Source: Auanema rhodensis (lineage: Eukaryota; Nematoda; Chromadorea; Rhabditida; Rhabditidae). From it: DNA of 64,000 nt. Below, in pieces: positions 26,570-39,739 of this stretch. The notes beneath the pieces are model-generated. The model was not told where the DNA came from, searched no databases, and saw only the letters and a program-made list of their open reading frames with translations. The first letter of the stretch is position 1, and every line of letters starts with the position of its first letter. The DNA is taken from NCBI GenBank assembly GCA_964057225.1, contig OZ059899.1, positions 14,764,501 to 14,828,500 on the forward strand, written 5' to 3'. The position numbers and the translations under genes were made by a program.

Positions 26570-27349
26570 TTGCAGTTATGCATCACTTTACTAGCATCTC
26601 ATTAGTGACAATAGGCACTTTTTTGTTATTCAGGCTTTGTTTCTTTATTCTCATTGTGAATTTTGTCATATATGCACTGTTTTCTTTTTTGTTTAGCGTC
26701 ATCTTTATTTTCATAAGGTTTCTAACAGCGCATCTCATCTCTCTTCCAACTCAGATGTCTAATTTTTCTCTTCTTAATTACCATACAATCGTTGGCTCAT
26801 GAGCTTTTGTTATGTTATTCCCTTGTTACTTGTTCTCATCTGTTAATCTGCTTGTAAATTCCGCATGTTGCGGTAGGCTTGTAATAACGATATTATCGTG
26901 TATTCTATTACCTCTAACTGTTTATATTCATATCCGTCGCTTCTCGGTGGACTTTTTTAAACGCGGGAAGTTTGTATTACTGTCACCAATTCACTTTGAA
27001 CTTACTTTGTACTATATACCTCCTTATTACGCATATTCACGAACTCTGGTGGCTATTTTTGTGAGAATTGTTTCACTGGATCTGCTCTGCTTTCATTGAG
27101 CCATAGGCTGTACTTGCTGTTTTATGAGCAAGTCTTGCTAAGTTTCTATGTTGTAGGCGATTCAGACTCCTCAAATAGCATGCATTTGTTTACGGGACAA
27201 ATTACCTGATGTAACAATAGCTTATAGCTTGTACATTAGCTAGCATTAATAAACATAATAACACTGAAATTGTTGATTGTTCTCGTTTGTCGGTTACAGA
27301 TATCTTATAAGACGTTTGAGACATAGGTTTAAATTTTTCATTAAGACCA
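26570..27349 (+). other. TMEM98 3' flank and spacer
   Basis: AT-rich, no coding signal. An AATAAA at 27248-27253 would give a long (about 0.7 kb) 3' UTR for TMEM98. The EFL1 start follows within 100 bp of that signal, so the two may be closely linked in transcription. Confidence 0.45.
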
Positions 27350-30300
27350 ATGTCAGCTTTAGATGAATTATGCCAGGCTATGGCTACAGTAAGTTATTGC
27401 GTTCGTTTGTCTTTTCGAAAATCTCTTCACACTACAGAAGCCACCTGAGGAAGTTAGGAACGTTTGTTTAATTGCTCATGTTGATCATGGTAAAACTAGT
27501 TTCGCTGATTCACTCTGTTCTACTAATGCCATCATATCAAGTAAGCAGAGCTTGAGTTATCAGACACCTTAATAATCACATAGGTCGCCTTGCGGGTAAA
27601 ATAAGGTTCTTGGATAGCAGAGAAGATGAACAAACTCGTGGAATTACGATGAAAGCCAGTGGTGTTTCTCTGCTTTATGGACCACTTCTAGTCAATCTTA
27701 TGGATAGTCCTGGTTTGTAATTTAAAATAAAGTGAAGAAGAAGATCAAATTACTGCTCATTTGAATTCAACCGGTCTCCATAGTTTGAAAAATCGAAATA
27801 CCATTTTTCATGCAAATGCATTAATGAGCGGCTGTGTCAAAAAAAAACAAGTTCAAGAGTACATTTCACCGTTTTCAGGCCACGTAGATTTCTCTTCTGA
27901 AGTTACTTCAGCTATTTGCCTATCTGATATAGCATTACTATTGGTCGATGTGGTAAGCCAATGTTCTCCAAAGTTGTTGATTTAACTTCATAATTTTTAT
28001 ATAGGTGGAAGGTGTTTGTTCTCAAACAGATGCTCTTTTACGACAGGCCATTACCAATGGACAATCAATTGTTCTTGTTATAAATAAAATGGACAGGTAA
28101 TTAAAAAAGTAGTTCAATTTTCTTGGATAATTATATCTTAGGCTTTGTGTTGAGTTGAAAATGACAGCTTCAGAAACTTACACACATATTCTCCGTTTAA
28201 TTGAAGCTGTTAATGTCTGTGTCAGTAAAATATTGTGTGGAATTATTCTCGAAGATGAAACATGGGGAAACATAGAAGAAATTGAAGAAAAATTACATTT
28301 TAATCCTTCCAAAGGTGAATAGGGAAAGTATCACAATTCATCTTTCGTAATCATAGGAAATGTTATTTTTTCTTCTGCTGTTCATGGATATGCTTTCTCT
28401 CTAGAAGAGTTTGCAGAGGTATATGTTGATAAGCTTAAAATGGATAAGAAAACGATATTCGATGGATTGTTTGGAGATTTCTTTCTGACTCCTCAAGGAA
28501 TTAAGGTGAGGTTTAACGCTATGCATCGCACTGATAATCAAACTTAGGAAGGAGCAAATAGCAGGGGACGAAAAACTCTTTTTGAACAACTTGTGCTAGA
28601 ACCTCTTTGGTCTCTTCATGAATGTGGATTAGTATCCAACGATTTGCCGAAGTTAACATCGCTAGCTGGTGAGATTAAGGATTACTCCGTAATGAGCTTA
28701 TTAGTCAATTTCAGAAAAGATAAATGTCCAATTTAAATCAAAGCGTGTAAATGATGCTTTTGATGAAATAATGAGAAATTGGATGCCGATATCTAAAGCT
28801 TGTTTCCGTGCTTGCGCTCGTGCAATTTCTGCCAAAAAAGCTTTCAATAATCCTCAACGGTATTTCATCACATTTATGTTACAGATGATTATTTTTGAAT
28901 TTTAGTCTCAAACGATTGCTAGGCTCTCCCAAAACACACCCATTGTCACAAGCTATTCAAGCTTGCTCCCCAGAGAGTAAGGATTAATGCGCGTGATTTC
29001 GATATCATATTTCCGTTGCAGATATGACCATTGCCTTAGTCGTTAAGTTTATCAGAATGGAGGGGAAAAGATATGCAATATGTCGAATTCTTAGTGGAAA
29101 AATTAAAAAAGGAGATAAACTTTACGTTTTGGCAGCTAAGGTTAGAATCATAATATTGGTATAGGTTCAATGATTAGTTTCATGCAGCAAAGGGATGATG
29201 AATCGGAAATACCTAGTACGGAAATTGAAAGCGTACAAATGCTTCGTGGAAGAGAATGCATGCCCCTAGAAGCTTCTAATGCTGGTTCGATTTGTGTTGT
29301 GGAAGCACAAGGTTTACTTCAAGTAATTCTAATTATTTAAGCCTTGTTTCACGGTGACTTATATTTAAGAATTCTACTCTTTGTTCCGAACCTGTTTCTC
29401 AAGGCATTCAGCTTGGACGCGAACAAGGAGAACCTTTGGTCCGAGTCTCTATTAATACTGGGGATCATAGTCAAATGAATGAACTCAGAGAAGCTTTGAA
29501 ACTTCTCGCTATTTTGGATGCTAGTTTACGTGTGCTTGAGCTGGAAACTGGAGAATTAGCTCTTGTAACTGCGGGGGAAGTTCATCTTCAAAAATGTTTA
29601 AAAGATCTTGATGATCTTGGATTTCCGGATCTGGAAGTAAGATTGTAAGGCATTTGTCTCATGATAAATTAACGATCTAGGTATCGAGCCCTATTGTTCC
29701 GTTTTTGGAAACGATTATACTGGATCCAACTTTGAACTCAACACAAATCCAGGGACATGTAACAGTGAGGAGATTATGTGAAATATATCTACTTATCAAA
29801 TATGTTCAGGAATGTCGTCTCCGTGGTGAAGCACTGTATATAAAGCTTAGAGCTGCCCCGCTCCATATTGATATTGTAAATTTCTTAGACCGGAATTCAG
29901 ATATCATTCAGCTAATCAAATTAGGAAAAGCTGATATGGATATTGTTCAAGATTTCAAGTTGACTAACCTTTTAATATCCTATTATACTATTCTATTTTA
30001 AGGAACAAATTGCTCCATCTGTGTGAGCAACTACTTCCCGCTATGAAAGGATCTTTCTGGTATAAGAAGACAAAGGAAGAGATCAAGGAATATATTGAAA
30101 AGGTCTTTGATACATTTGAAAACGGCTAATCAGCTCTATGCTTCAGATTTGGAGTTTAGGCACTGAACGGGCTAAAGCCAATGTTTTAATTAATGCAATC
30201 CCTTCATATGATCGAAAATCTCTTTGGGATAGTAAGATAGATAGTATGTTATTCAGAAATCTTCAATTTTGTTTAGAAGATGAAGAAGGAAGGATTAGGC

Positions 30301-31153
30301 CTTTTGATCAAGCTATGGTCTCTGGATTCGAGCTTTTCATTGGATCGGGGCCTTTATGTAACGAAGCCATGAGAGGAATTGCTATAATCATTGAAGATTG
30401 GGTGCTTGATGAAGATGTTTGTTCCTGCAGTTTCGTAAGATTTCATATACATCTGTTCAGGATTCTGCAGTCGCTGGTCAGCTGATGACAGCTATGAGAG
30501 TAACATGTAAAGCTGCTACTGAGAAAGTTGGTCTTCGATTAGTAGCAGCTATGTATAGGTATTCATTTCATGTGATTTTCGGAATAAATCTTTATCCTCC
30601 CACAGATGTTTAGTCTCTACTTCTAGTCAGGCGCTAGGAAAAGTTCACGGTGTACTCGCTCAACGGAAAGCAAAGGTAAATGAGTTTCTGGTACCTAAGT
30701 TGTCAAACAGTGAAAAAATGTCTTTTCTTTTGCCTGGTGAATCGATCAATTTTCCGCAAGAAACATGAATTACAGGTTTTAACAGAGGACATAAATGAAG
30801 CAACAGGCTTGTTCGAGGTCGAAGCTCTATTGCCCATTGTAGAATCTTTCGCTTTTTGCGATCAATTGAGGACACATTCTTCTGGAATGGCAAGTGCTCA
30901 GTTACAGTTCAGTCATTGGGAAGTTATTGATGAGGTCAGGAGTCCTTTTAATCAGACAAAATTTTCTGGTTTTAAGGATCCGTACTGGCAACCCTCAACA
31001 TTAGAGGAAGTAGAAGAATATGGGTTGAAAGGAGACTCTCCTAATCATGCTAGAGGCTATATGGACGATGTCCGAAGAAGAAAGGGATTACCTACAGAAG
31101 ATTTGATTGTTGTTTCAGCTGAAAAGCAACGAAACCTTAAAAAAAACAAGTAA
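27350..31153 (+). CDS. EFL1: EFL1/Ria1 ribosome-maturation GTPase
   Basis: About 20 exons with introns mostly of 43-60 nt encode roughly 950 residues, stop TAA 31151-31153. The GTPase domain shows all signature elements: AHVDHGKTS (G1), TRGITMK (switch I), DSPGH (G3, split by a 160-nt intron) and NKMD (G4). Later EF-2-like parts include a beta-barrel region ([20 protein letters not shown]), the conserved [13 protein letters not shown]-type segment of domain III, and the C-terminal EF-G domain V region ending [17 protein letters not shown] and [14 protein letters not shown], with the typical terminal [11 protein letters not shown]. The family, working with SBDS, removes eIF6 from the 60S subunit in the cytoplasm. 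The large insertion loops of the vertebrate protein are shortened. The ATG follows TTTTTCATTAAG by four bases. An ATTAAA is present at 31274-31279. Confidence 0.94.
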
Positions 31154-32005
31154 ACATGCCATACGCAAATCTACTTTTCAGAGTTCTATTTGTTTTCTGT
31201 TGTTTTTGTTGTTGTTGTTATAATACTAAAAACAGTGTATTGTTGTTACTTTCTTCTGAGAATTTAATGTTATATTAAATACTTTAAGTTAAGTTGCGGC
31301 TTTCAAGACATAAGGTCGATCATAAAGTTCAAGCGAAGCGTCGCGTGGCGCGACGGGAACAGTGTACAGTGACTGTAAATTTTGCACGCAAAATGAAGTG
31401 TTTCAAGCCAATTACTTCGCTTTTTTAGTTTAGACCTTTTAATTTAAATTCTATTTAAAAAAACTTCAATCCTTAAATCACAAAAAGCATAGTTATGAAT
31501 GCTAAAATTGAATAAGTAGATGCTTGATCAGTAAAGGGTATGTAGTTCAGCGTGTAGTCTCGTACTAACGTCTGAAAGAGTGCATGCATGTACGAGAGAC
31601 GCAGAGATACTGGCATGTTGCTATGACTGCCGCCCGCCTATCGATCACCGAACAAACGAATGCACTACTGAGCAGTCTCTCGTGTCCTGTTTCTCTGTGT
31701 ATTCTTCTATCTTTTCTGTATTTCAGTCTTTCTATCTGTACACGGACGGACCTTCATTGTCTCCAATTCCGAGAATATACCCGAAAACATCCCTTAAATA
31801 AAAGGAAGATTCTTTAAAAAGTGTGTAGTCTGTTCCTGATTTTTAACTGTTCTAACTACGACAGTCTCAAATTTTATAACGGCTTCAACAAGAAGCATCT
31901 GATTCTATCTGTGTTAGAATTAGAAGTAATTTTACAGTCGAAACACAGAAAAAATTCTGTCTTTACACCTAGGTTTTTACCGCTTTAGTTGCTGAAAGTT
32001 GCATA
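31154..32005. other. Intergenic region between EFL1 and the first nuclear receptor
   Basis: Probable promoter of the nuclear receptor. It contains a cluster of palindromes at about 31340-31394, a GC-rich stretch, and a section (about 31550-31650) that partly resembles the dispersed block at 24536-24680. No gene seen. Confidence 0.5.
31340..31394. promoter_or_regulatory. Cluster of three short palindromes
   Basis: GTCGCG-TGG-CGCGAC at 31340-31354, ACAGT-G-ACTGT just after it, and ATTTTGC-AC-GCAAAAT at 31379-31394 lie within 55 bp, in a CpG-containing patch upstream of the nuclear receptor gene. They look like dimeric protein-binding sites, but no factor is named. Confidence 0.35.
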
Positions 32006-34466
32006 ATGGATTTAGGTTTGTTGTTTTTAGTAAATCATAATATTTGTATCCCACTTTTCGTTTTCTCTCAATTCAAATATATAGTTTTATCACTTCACAA
32101 AGAGAAATGATTCAGTTTTTCTTCAAATACAACCAAGATTAATGTTTTACACTCGATTCTCTTTTAACTTTTTTCCGTAATTTCAGTCGATCCTTTGGCT
32201 GAACCATGTGCAGTTTGTGGTGATAAATCTACTGGTACTCATTACGGTGTGATATCTTGTAATGGCTGTAAGGTAAGATTTCTAATACATTTTTGAAATT
32301 TTGAAAAAAGGTTAAAACTTTGTGATGATCAGGGTTGCTTTGTGCTGTTCTCTGTCTCTAAAGCAAATCTTAAATTTTTTACCATCAATATATTTCTTAT
32401 CAAGTCATATGTTACTTTACCTTGTATTATGATTAAGCGTTAATCGATACGGATGTGCTTTCTACCTTATCTTTGATAAGTCGTCTTGTCATTTCTTAAT
32501 AATCTATCACCTTTTCATGAAAAATGATATTCATATATAGTCTTAAAAATTCAATACATAGTGATACACAGCCATATTTTAGGGATTTTTCCGTAGAACA
32601 GTGCTCAGAAACCAGAAGTTCACTTGTCGTTTCAATAAGAAATGTATAATCGACAAGAATTTCCGTTGTGCTTGCCGGTATTGTCGTTATCAGAAATGTG
32701 TCCAAGTGGGAATGAAACGAGAAGGTATGTTCTGACTTATCTATTGGACGTATCATGTAATGAGTTTAACTCTATTTCTTTAACTTTTTTTCTTCTGCTA
32801 TATCAACGGATGGCCATATCTAGTTTATTTCATATTTACAAGATCTGTCGCAAGCTAAAGAACTACAGAACTGTGTGTTTGCCACCGTTCAAAATATTTA
32901 TTTAACTACCTACTATTGACCCTTTATCTTCCTAGTATTCATTCTCATTCATATTTCAGCCATACAGTTCGAACGGGATCCCATTGGCTCGCCATCAAAG
33001 AAGATGAGAGTGAGTCCTCCACCTTCGGCGAATAGTTATCAAATGAGCCCTGGGAGTGACCAACAGAGAAGTGTGATTGATTCTTTAATGGAAATGGAAA
33101 GTCATGTTCATAGAGTAAGACAAAATAAAGTTTAAACAGTAATTCTATATGATATTTTAAAGGAAATGTGCTCAAGATATCAGAATAGTATGTTTCGTTC
33201 ACAACAACAGCAACAACCTGTACCCTCTTCTCTTGATGGACAGGATGGTTCAACTTTTTCCGAGGCAAATAGGCCATGTACTGCCGAGGTAGTGAGACTA
33301 TCTTAGTTCGTTTCTTTTTTCTATTTCAATGCTTCAGGATTTGAACGATATTTCAAGAACAACTTTGCTACTCATGGTTGAATGGGCTAAAGCTCTATCT
33401 CCCTTTCCTGAACTTACAATGGATGATAAAATCATTCTTTTGAAGAATTATGCTCCACAGCACCTTATCCTCATGCCAGCATTCAGGTATTATTTGAATC
33501 GAAGACTTTTACTTTACAATTCCTTGCTGTTCTTCAGAAGTCCTGATACTACTCGTGTTTGTTTATTTAATAACACATACATGAGTCGAGATTCTACTGC
33601 TGAATTGAATGGCTTTGCAGCTTTCAAAACCAGCAATATCACTCCAAGGTTCGTCATTTTCAAAGTAGAAAGTATAGTGGTGTTAATCTAATCGTGCTTT
33701 CAGAGTTTTGGACGAAATCGTTTGGCCAATGCGCCAATTGCAAATGCGTGAACAAGAATTTGTTTGTCTAAAGGTTTGAATTCACTCAAATTATCTTTAA
33801 AAGTTGTTTTCTTTTTAGGCTTTGGCTTTCCTACACCCTGAAGCCAAGGGATTATCCAGTCAAGCCCAAAGTATGATCCGAGAAGCCAGAAATCGAGTAT
33901 TGAAAGCTCTTTATGCCTATATACTAGAACAGATGCCGGATGAAGCACCAACACGGTTTGTTTTTTTTATATATTCGAAATTTTTTATATCAAACATCTC
34001 CTCATCTCATCAGATTATCTGTATTTTAGATATGGTAACATTCTTCTGTTAGCACCTGCATTAAAAGCTTTGACGCAATTGTTGATTGAGAATATGACTC
34101 TCACAAAGTTCTTTGGTTTAGCCGAAGTAAATAATCTATATTCTTTGTACATTATATGATTCTTTGATTTTCATAGGTTGACTCATTGCTCTCTGAGTTT
34201 ATTCTCGATGATATTAACGATCAGAATTCAACTCCAGTTAATCTCCAAGCTCATCTCCAATCTCCTACATCGTTAAATTCCACTAATGGCACTTCAGTCA
34301 GTCAATTTTAGCAATGTTTGATAATGTTTTTTTTTCTCAGATGCTGAATGGACATGCTATTCTTCATCCATCTAAATCACAATCACCTAACGAAGAAGTA
34401 AGTTTAATGAGCAGTATAATCCATTAATTTTCATTCAATTTTCAGAAAAAATCCAATGCATTCTAG
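32006..34466 (+). CDS. nhr-49: HNF4-family nuclear receptor, NHR-49-like
   Basis: About 13 exons, roughly 425 residues. A tiny first exon (32006-32015, MDL) splices to the first zinc finger exon. The DNA-binding domain reads [18 protein letters not shown] then NGCKGFFRRTV (P-box with CNGCKG), with second finger cysteines in [19 protein letters not shown] and the HNF4-type extension [15 protein letters not shown]. The ligand-binding domain includes [61 protein letters not shown] and [12 protein letters not shown]-rich hinge (SQQQQQP) precedes the ligand domain. HNF4-type receptors bind DNA as homodimers and fatty acids in the pocket; NHR-49 governs fat metabolism in C. elegans. The match to NHR-49 is supported by the P-box and by its position beside EFL1, both from memory. 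Confidence 0.9.
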
Positions 34467-35024
34467 TTCTGAAGATTTTTTCGGTCTCTTTCATTTTTGT
34501 TTGACATTTTTTTTTGTTATGATATCACCATAATCCCTGTTTTAGTTATGGGGGATGTGATGTGATGTGTACATATCTTTCGAAAAGTACGTGTTCAGTC
34601 TATTCATTCATCCTTATTTGGCATATCTTGCCAATGCTCGTTACATATTATCATTCTACACATATTACCCATCAGCTGGGATTTTTTTTGTGAAAAATTG
34701 GAATCTTTATTGTTTTATCTGAACAAACATGAGATTTTATATATCAATCAGAGTATGATACAGAGTTTCTATTTATTGCAAATCAATGTCTTATTTTTCT
34801 AATGTTAAGTTATATCTTGTTATATGTTATAGATAAAAGAATTTGTTCGGATAACACTTATCATTCAATCAATTTTGATACTGATATAAAGCTTAAACAA
34901 TATTCTTCGGGCATCAATCTGACATGACCATAAAATTCAAAAAAAAAAGACGTTGGTTGGTGGCTTCCTGTCAACATCATGACAACCAAAAGGTTACTAC
35001 CTCTCATGTTTCTTCTCTTTCTGC

Positions 35025-35065
<41 letters not shown>

Positions 35066-36174
35066 TCTATCTTTATACTCTATGAATAGGTCTTTGTCTA
35101 GGGTTACGGAGCAAGTTTGAAGTTGAGGCATTTAACAACTACAAAGAAGGTTAAGCAGCAGAATCTTTTATTGGGTAATGAAAAAAGATAGTTGTAAAAA
35201 TGTTGTTTCATTGTACATTCGGACTACATCCCAATTATTATGTAGTGTGCCTAACCAGACAGCTACTAGCTCACACGTCTTCCATATATGACTCTCTTTC
35301 TCTCGATTGACTTCTATTTTCATGTATTGTGAGAATAGAAGAGAAACAAAGAAACAGAGAAACATAAATTCTACTCAACACACTGAAAAAGAAGAGACGG
35401 CATGTGGTGTGATCAGAAAATGATAACGATGCGACGACACATTGCTTGGCTTCGGGCCCAACAGACAGCATTCTAACATACATTGATCGATCCGTCTTCT
35501 CTACCTAATGTCTGTTCATCCTTCGCCTTTCGTCGTCTTCTGCCTCTTTTACATCTTCTTTTTCTTCTTCATCGTCACCGTCACCAACCTCTTCTACTAT
35601 GCCTGTTTCTCGTTCCATCAAATATTGTCGTCGCCTCCGGGTCTTTTGATCACAATCTTGCTGTTCGTGTCTCCCCAGATGTCTAAAGTATGTGACCTCA
35701 CGTCATGTACAACTGTTAACTCAACTTCGCAACAACACATTTTCTGTGATCGAATGACCTATGTCAGCATTGTGCAGTGATAGGTTCTTCAACTTTCTAA
35801 ATGTCGTCGAAGTTAGGATTTTTCATTTTCGATTCATCAAGCGCGATAGCATCATAATTTCGTTTCGTATAACAATCTTCTTTGTGCACTTTGAATGTTC
35901 GGTTACCTCCCAAACAGCTGTTGTGCTGAGGTTCTGTCACTTATACCCCAGCTTCATATTTGGTTAAACTCTTTTCCGGAACTATGTTCTTTTTTTTTTC
36001 ATTCCAAACTGTTTTCGCTACTCGGATTTCTTCGGTTGCACTATTTGATCCATGATGCTTAGTTGTGTTTTTTTCTGTTTTTTTTGCTGCAGACTTAGGC
36101 TTTTCATGGTTCTCAGGCTTCTTATAATTTCTTGTTTTTTTTTTTCGAACAGTTTCCGTTTTATTTCACAGAAT
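34467..36174. other. Intergenic region between the two nuclear receptors
   Basis: Holds the 3' UTR of the first receptor, a CT microsatellite (35026-35061), and T-rich sequence up to the second receptor, where TTTTATTTCACAG lies three bases before the ATG. Possible 5' UTR exons of the second receptor may lie here, but I could not place one. Confidence 0.5.
35026..35061. repeat. (CT)n microsatellite
   Basis: About 17 uninterrupted CT units. Confidence 0.95.
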
Positions 36175-38602
36175 ATGTCCGATGAAATATGTAATATTTG
36201 TAATGATCGAGCAACAGGCAAGCATTATGGAGCTGTATCTTGTGATGGGTGTAAAGGTAATGACATTCCAAGTTTTATAAATATATTGATCATTATCACA
36301 CGAATGTTTTCCAATTCTGGAAATTTCAGGATTTTTTCGAAGAAGTATAAGAAAACGTCATAACTATATTTGTAGATTTAATAGATCTTGTGATGTTACT
36401 CGTAGTAAGTCATTGTTCAATTCATTTGTGTTCTTCTGTCTAATTACATCATTAAAACGTTCTGTTTCAGATCAACGAAATGCCTGTCGGTCGTGTCGTC
36501 TACAGAAATGTTTGAAAGCTGGCATGAAGCAAAATGGTGATTACTAGGCTTGTTATTTCTTTTTCTACCTTTTTGATGTTTGCTTGACCAATGTATTCTC
36601 CTTTTAACAAATTTTTTTCGTTTTACATCTGCATTTTTAGCCATTCAAAGTGAACGCGATACTATTGGAAAACGGAAGAAAGTAGATGAAGTAGAAGAAG
36701 ATGAAGCTTTGTTGGCTGCATTAATTCGTTCAGAAAATCTTTGTCAACAGCTGAGGTCGTCAGTAATCAAAAGTACAGAACAAGTAAGTTATTTAACTGT
36801 TCTCATTGAAAAATAAACTAAGAAAGCATACTGTCGTAATGCTAAATAGTTTGCTTATTATTTTTTATTTATTTCATTTTATTTATTAGCTTATCTTATC
36901 TATAATATATATTATATTAATATTATCTAATATCTAGCTGGTTCTATATCGAGAACGACATGTTATAAACTTAATTCCCGCTCTTAAATAGAATCGTGAA
37001 ATCGAGAAAATACGAGAAATAGTGCGATTATGAGAGAACCAGAGTCACTCAAATAATCAACATATTATATGATTTGTCACTTATTAAGGAGAGAGAGATT
37101 GGTTTGATATGGAATGCCTAACCTCCATTACAGTCAATTTGTTTACATTCCTAACTGCTTGTTTATTTCAGGCATCCTATGATTGCGGTAAAGTTAAAAG
37201 TTGGAAAAACGAAGATGATCGTCGAGCAACGTTAGATGATGTAGGAAAAAGCATACATCAACAACTTGTTTTGTTAGTTGAGTGGGCTAAATCATTACCT
37301 CAATTTGCTCGTTTTCCTGCAGAAGATCAAGTAAGTATTTGTCATAAGGAAAATATTCGATAGCTTCTAATCTTCTCTTAGGCTGCCCTTTTGAAAGCAA
37401 CTGCTGCTCAGATGATTATTCTTGGTGTTGCATATAGATCTCGTGAATTAGACGAAGTAATTTGCCTGGCAAATGAAACATTGATACCAAAAGATCATGC
37501 AGCAAATATAGGTGATATCAAGTAAGAGGCTTTTCATAGTTTACGCAATCAACCGGTTACCGTCAGTTTGATAAACGAAATAACATTGACGTGGTTTTCA
37601 CGCATTTCTTTAATTAATATGCTAATGATAGCGTATCATAAATTTCATTATCATGCTTTAAAAAAACAGGCTCTTATCGGGCTTCTCCCACCCCCTTCCT
37701 ATTTTGTTAATTTGTGTGAATTTTTTAAAAAAAGTTTTTTGCGTAACACGTTCTTTAATGATAGGTATATTACATAATATTTATTGATAACAAAAAAATT
37801 TATTTTTTAACTTTTCAACAAATACTTACCCTGAGTCTCAAAAAAAGAACCCAAAGTCTCCAAAAACTCTAGGCAGTGGATAAGCCCTATGCCTGAGCCT
37901 CGAACAGCATATGATTTCTTCTGATATGTTGGACTTACAATCATTCATAAAGCACGCCAAATTAGAATAAAAGTTGAGGGAAGGCAGAAGACCGATAAGA
38001 GCCAAAAAACAATTTTCCTTCATTGTAACAAAATAGTTACGATTATTCTGACTTTCTGGTTTTTCAATATTTGAAGTACTACCTAGTTACAGCTGTGTGG
38101 TTGGCAGAATAATTGATGAATTAGTTGTTCCTATGAGAAGGCTATCAGTAGATGTATTTGAGTACGTGGCTTTGAAAGCTATCTTATTCTTTAATCCAGG
38201 CAAGTTGTTAGATGAGTATTTGATTTCAACGCATGTATTCTTCAGTCGCTAGAGGAGTTTCACAGCCAGAAGCTGTAGAAAGAGCACGAATTGCTTGTAT
38301 GGATGCACTACAAAAGCGTTGTCAGAAATCAACACATCCTTCTGAATGTCGAAATGGCCGTTTGTTATTACTTTTACCGTCTTTACAAGCAGTTTCTCAA
38401 CAAATGGTTTGCGGATTTGTTAGCTTTTCATTAACAGTAATTAACATTTTAGGTAGAAGATGTTCAACTTGCACGCCTTTTTGGACTAGCCAACGTTGAT
38501 TCATTGATGCAAGAATTAATTCTGCACGATGAACGGTCGGATAACATAGTTCCGTTACAATCACTCTCTTCGCCTCTTGTTATAAAGAATGATCTCCTTT
38601 AA
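36175..38602 (+). CDS. HNF4-family nuclear receptor, second copy
   Basis: Nine exons, about 360 residues. The DNA-binding domain is very HNF4-like: [18 protein letters not shown] then DGCKGFFRRSI (P-box CDGCKG), [19 protein letters not shown] and [14 protein letters not shown]. The ligand domain contains [66 protein letters not shown] and [20 protein letters not shown], the latter carrying the AF-2-like helix. The intron at 38200-38245 uses a GC donor (CAG|GCAAGT); only this junction gives [12 protein letters not shown]. It lies 1.7 kb downstream of another HNF4-family gene on the same strand and is closer to canonical HNF4 than that one. The start is chosen just behind an acceptor-like sequence, so extra N-terminal exons are possible. 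Confidence 0.9.
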
Positions 38603-39739
38603 GCATTACGTTTTCTCTTTGATTTTCTCTGTGCTTTTTAGCAGAGATTCATGCTAGTCAACTTTGCGAACCTCATTAACAAAATTTAATATGCTCAATT
38701 CTTTCAAACAGACTTGTAGTCTTTATTTTTTTTGTCACGTTTTTCAAAAACAATACCAGGAATGGCAATAGAATATTATATTATGTATATATTAATAGTT
38801 GATTGTTAATTTCATTATTTGAATGGTAAACATGGCTTGTGCTCTTACTGTAAAGAAGATTTACAGACATCCGACATATCTTTTCCGTTATATCGATATC
38901 GCTTTTTCTTATTTTCTTATTTTTTTATTTAATTTACACAATTTCGAAAACGTATAACGATAAATTGATTAATAATAAAATGTGTTCCTACTATGAAAAC
39001 GAAAGTAACTAATTTACTTTAACATGTACTTACTATACAGTACATACTTTTTTTCTAATTGATGGACATCAATGAAAATTTGTAAGGTTAGAGATATATG
39101 TGGAAATATTGATAATTTAGAACAGAAAGACACAAACAGTAATTTGTTCAATCAAAATTATTTGAAAAAGAAACAAGTTTCCATGAAATACACCAATTAT
39201 TCTTTGACAATATTTGACTAATAAAGAAAGTAGATCGTTCTTTGAAATATAGGCACTACTTAATTATTTTTAAATGAATAAACTTCCTAATTCAGGAATT
39301 AAACAAATTTCAGAAAGTTCAAATAATTTTTTCATGTCACGTTGCGAATACGCAAAGATCGGTTGTATTTCAAACTTTTTGAAGCATTCGAAATTGTCAA
39401 TATATTAATATAGAATATTGTGATGCTGATATATTTAAAAATAATACATTTTTTAAATGCGAATATGTAAATAAAATAGAAAATATTTTAATTTTAAATA
39501 AAAAACTTAAGAATGCTCGCTGTTTAACTGTCGTAAACGCCTTGTAGCATTTGAATATTCATAATAGAATATGGTGTTATGCTGTAGAATTATATTAGTA
39601 AGAAGTGAAAATGGCACTATATTAATAACAGTAAGATTATAAAGTTGAAACTGAATACTATTCATATTCTATTTCTTGAAGAATTGTCTCGTAAATCATA
39701 TTTCGCATGTTTGTGCAGTTTACAGTTATACATTTTAAG
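38603..39739. other. Very AT-rich intergenic region
   Basis: About 1.1 kb of AT-rich DNA with no open frame, repeat or RNA that I can recognise. It carries the 3' flank of the nuclear receptor and the promoter of PSME3IP1. Confidence 0.55.

Noticed and set aside
32955-32985. tRNA B-box-like GTTCGAA
   Set aside because: It lies within a nuclear-receptor exon (IQFERDPIG) and no A box or cloverleaf fits. I found no convincing tRNA in the window.
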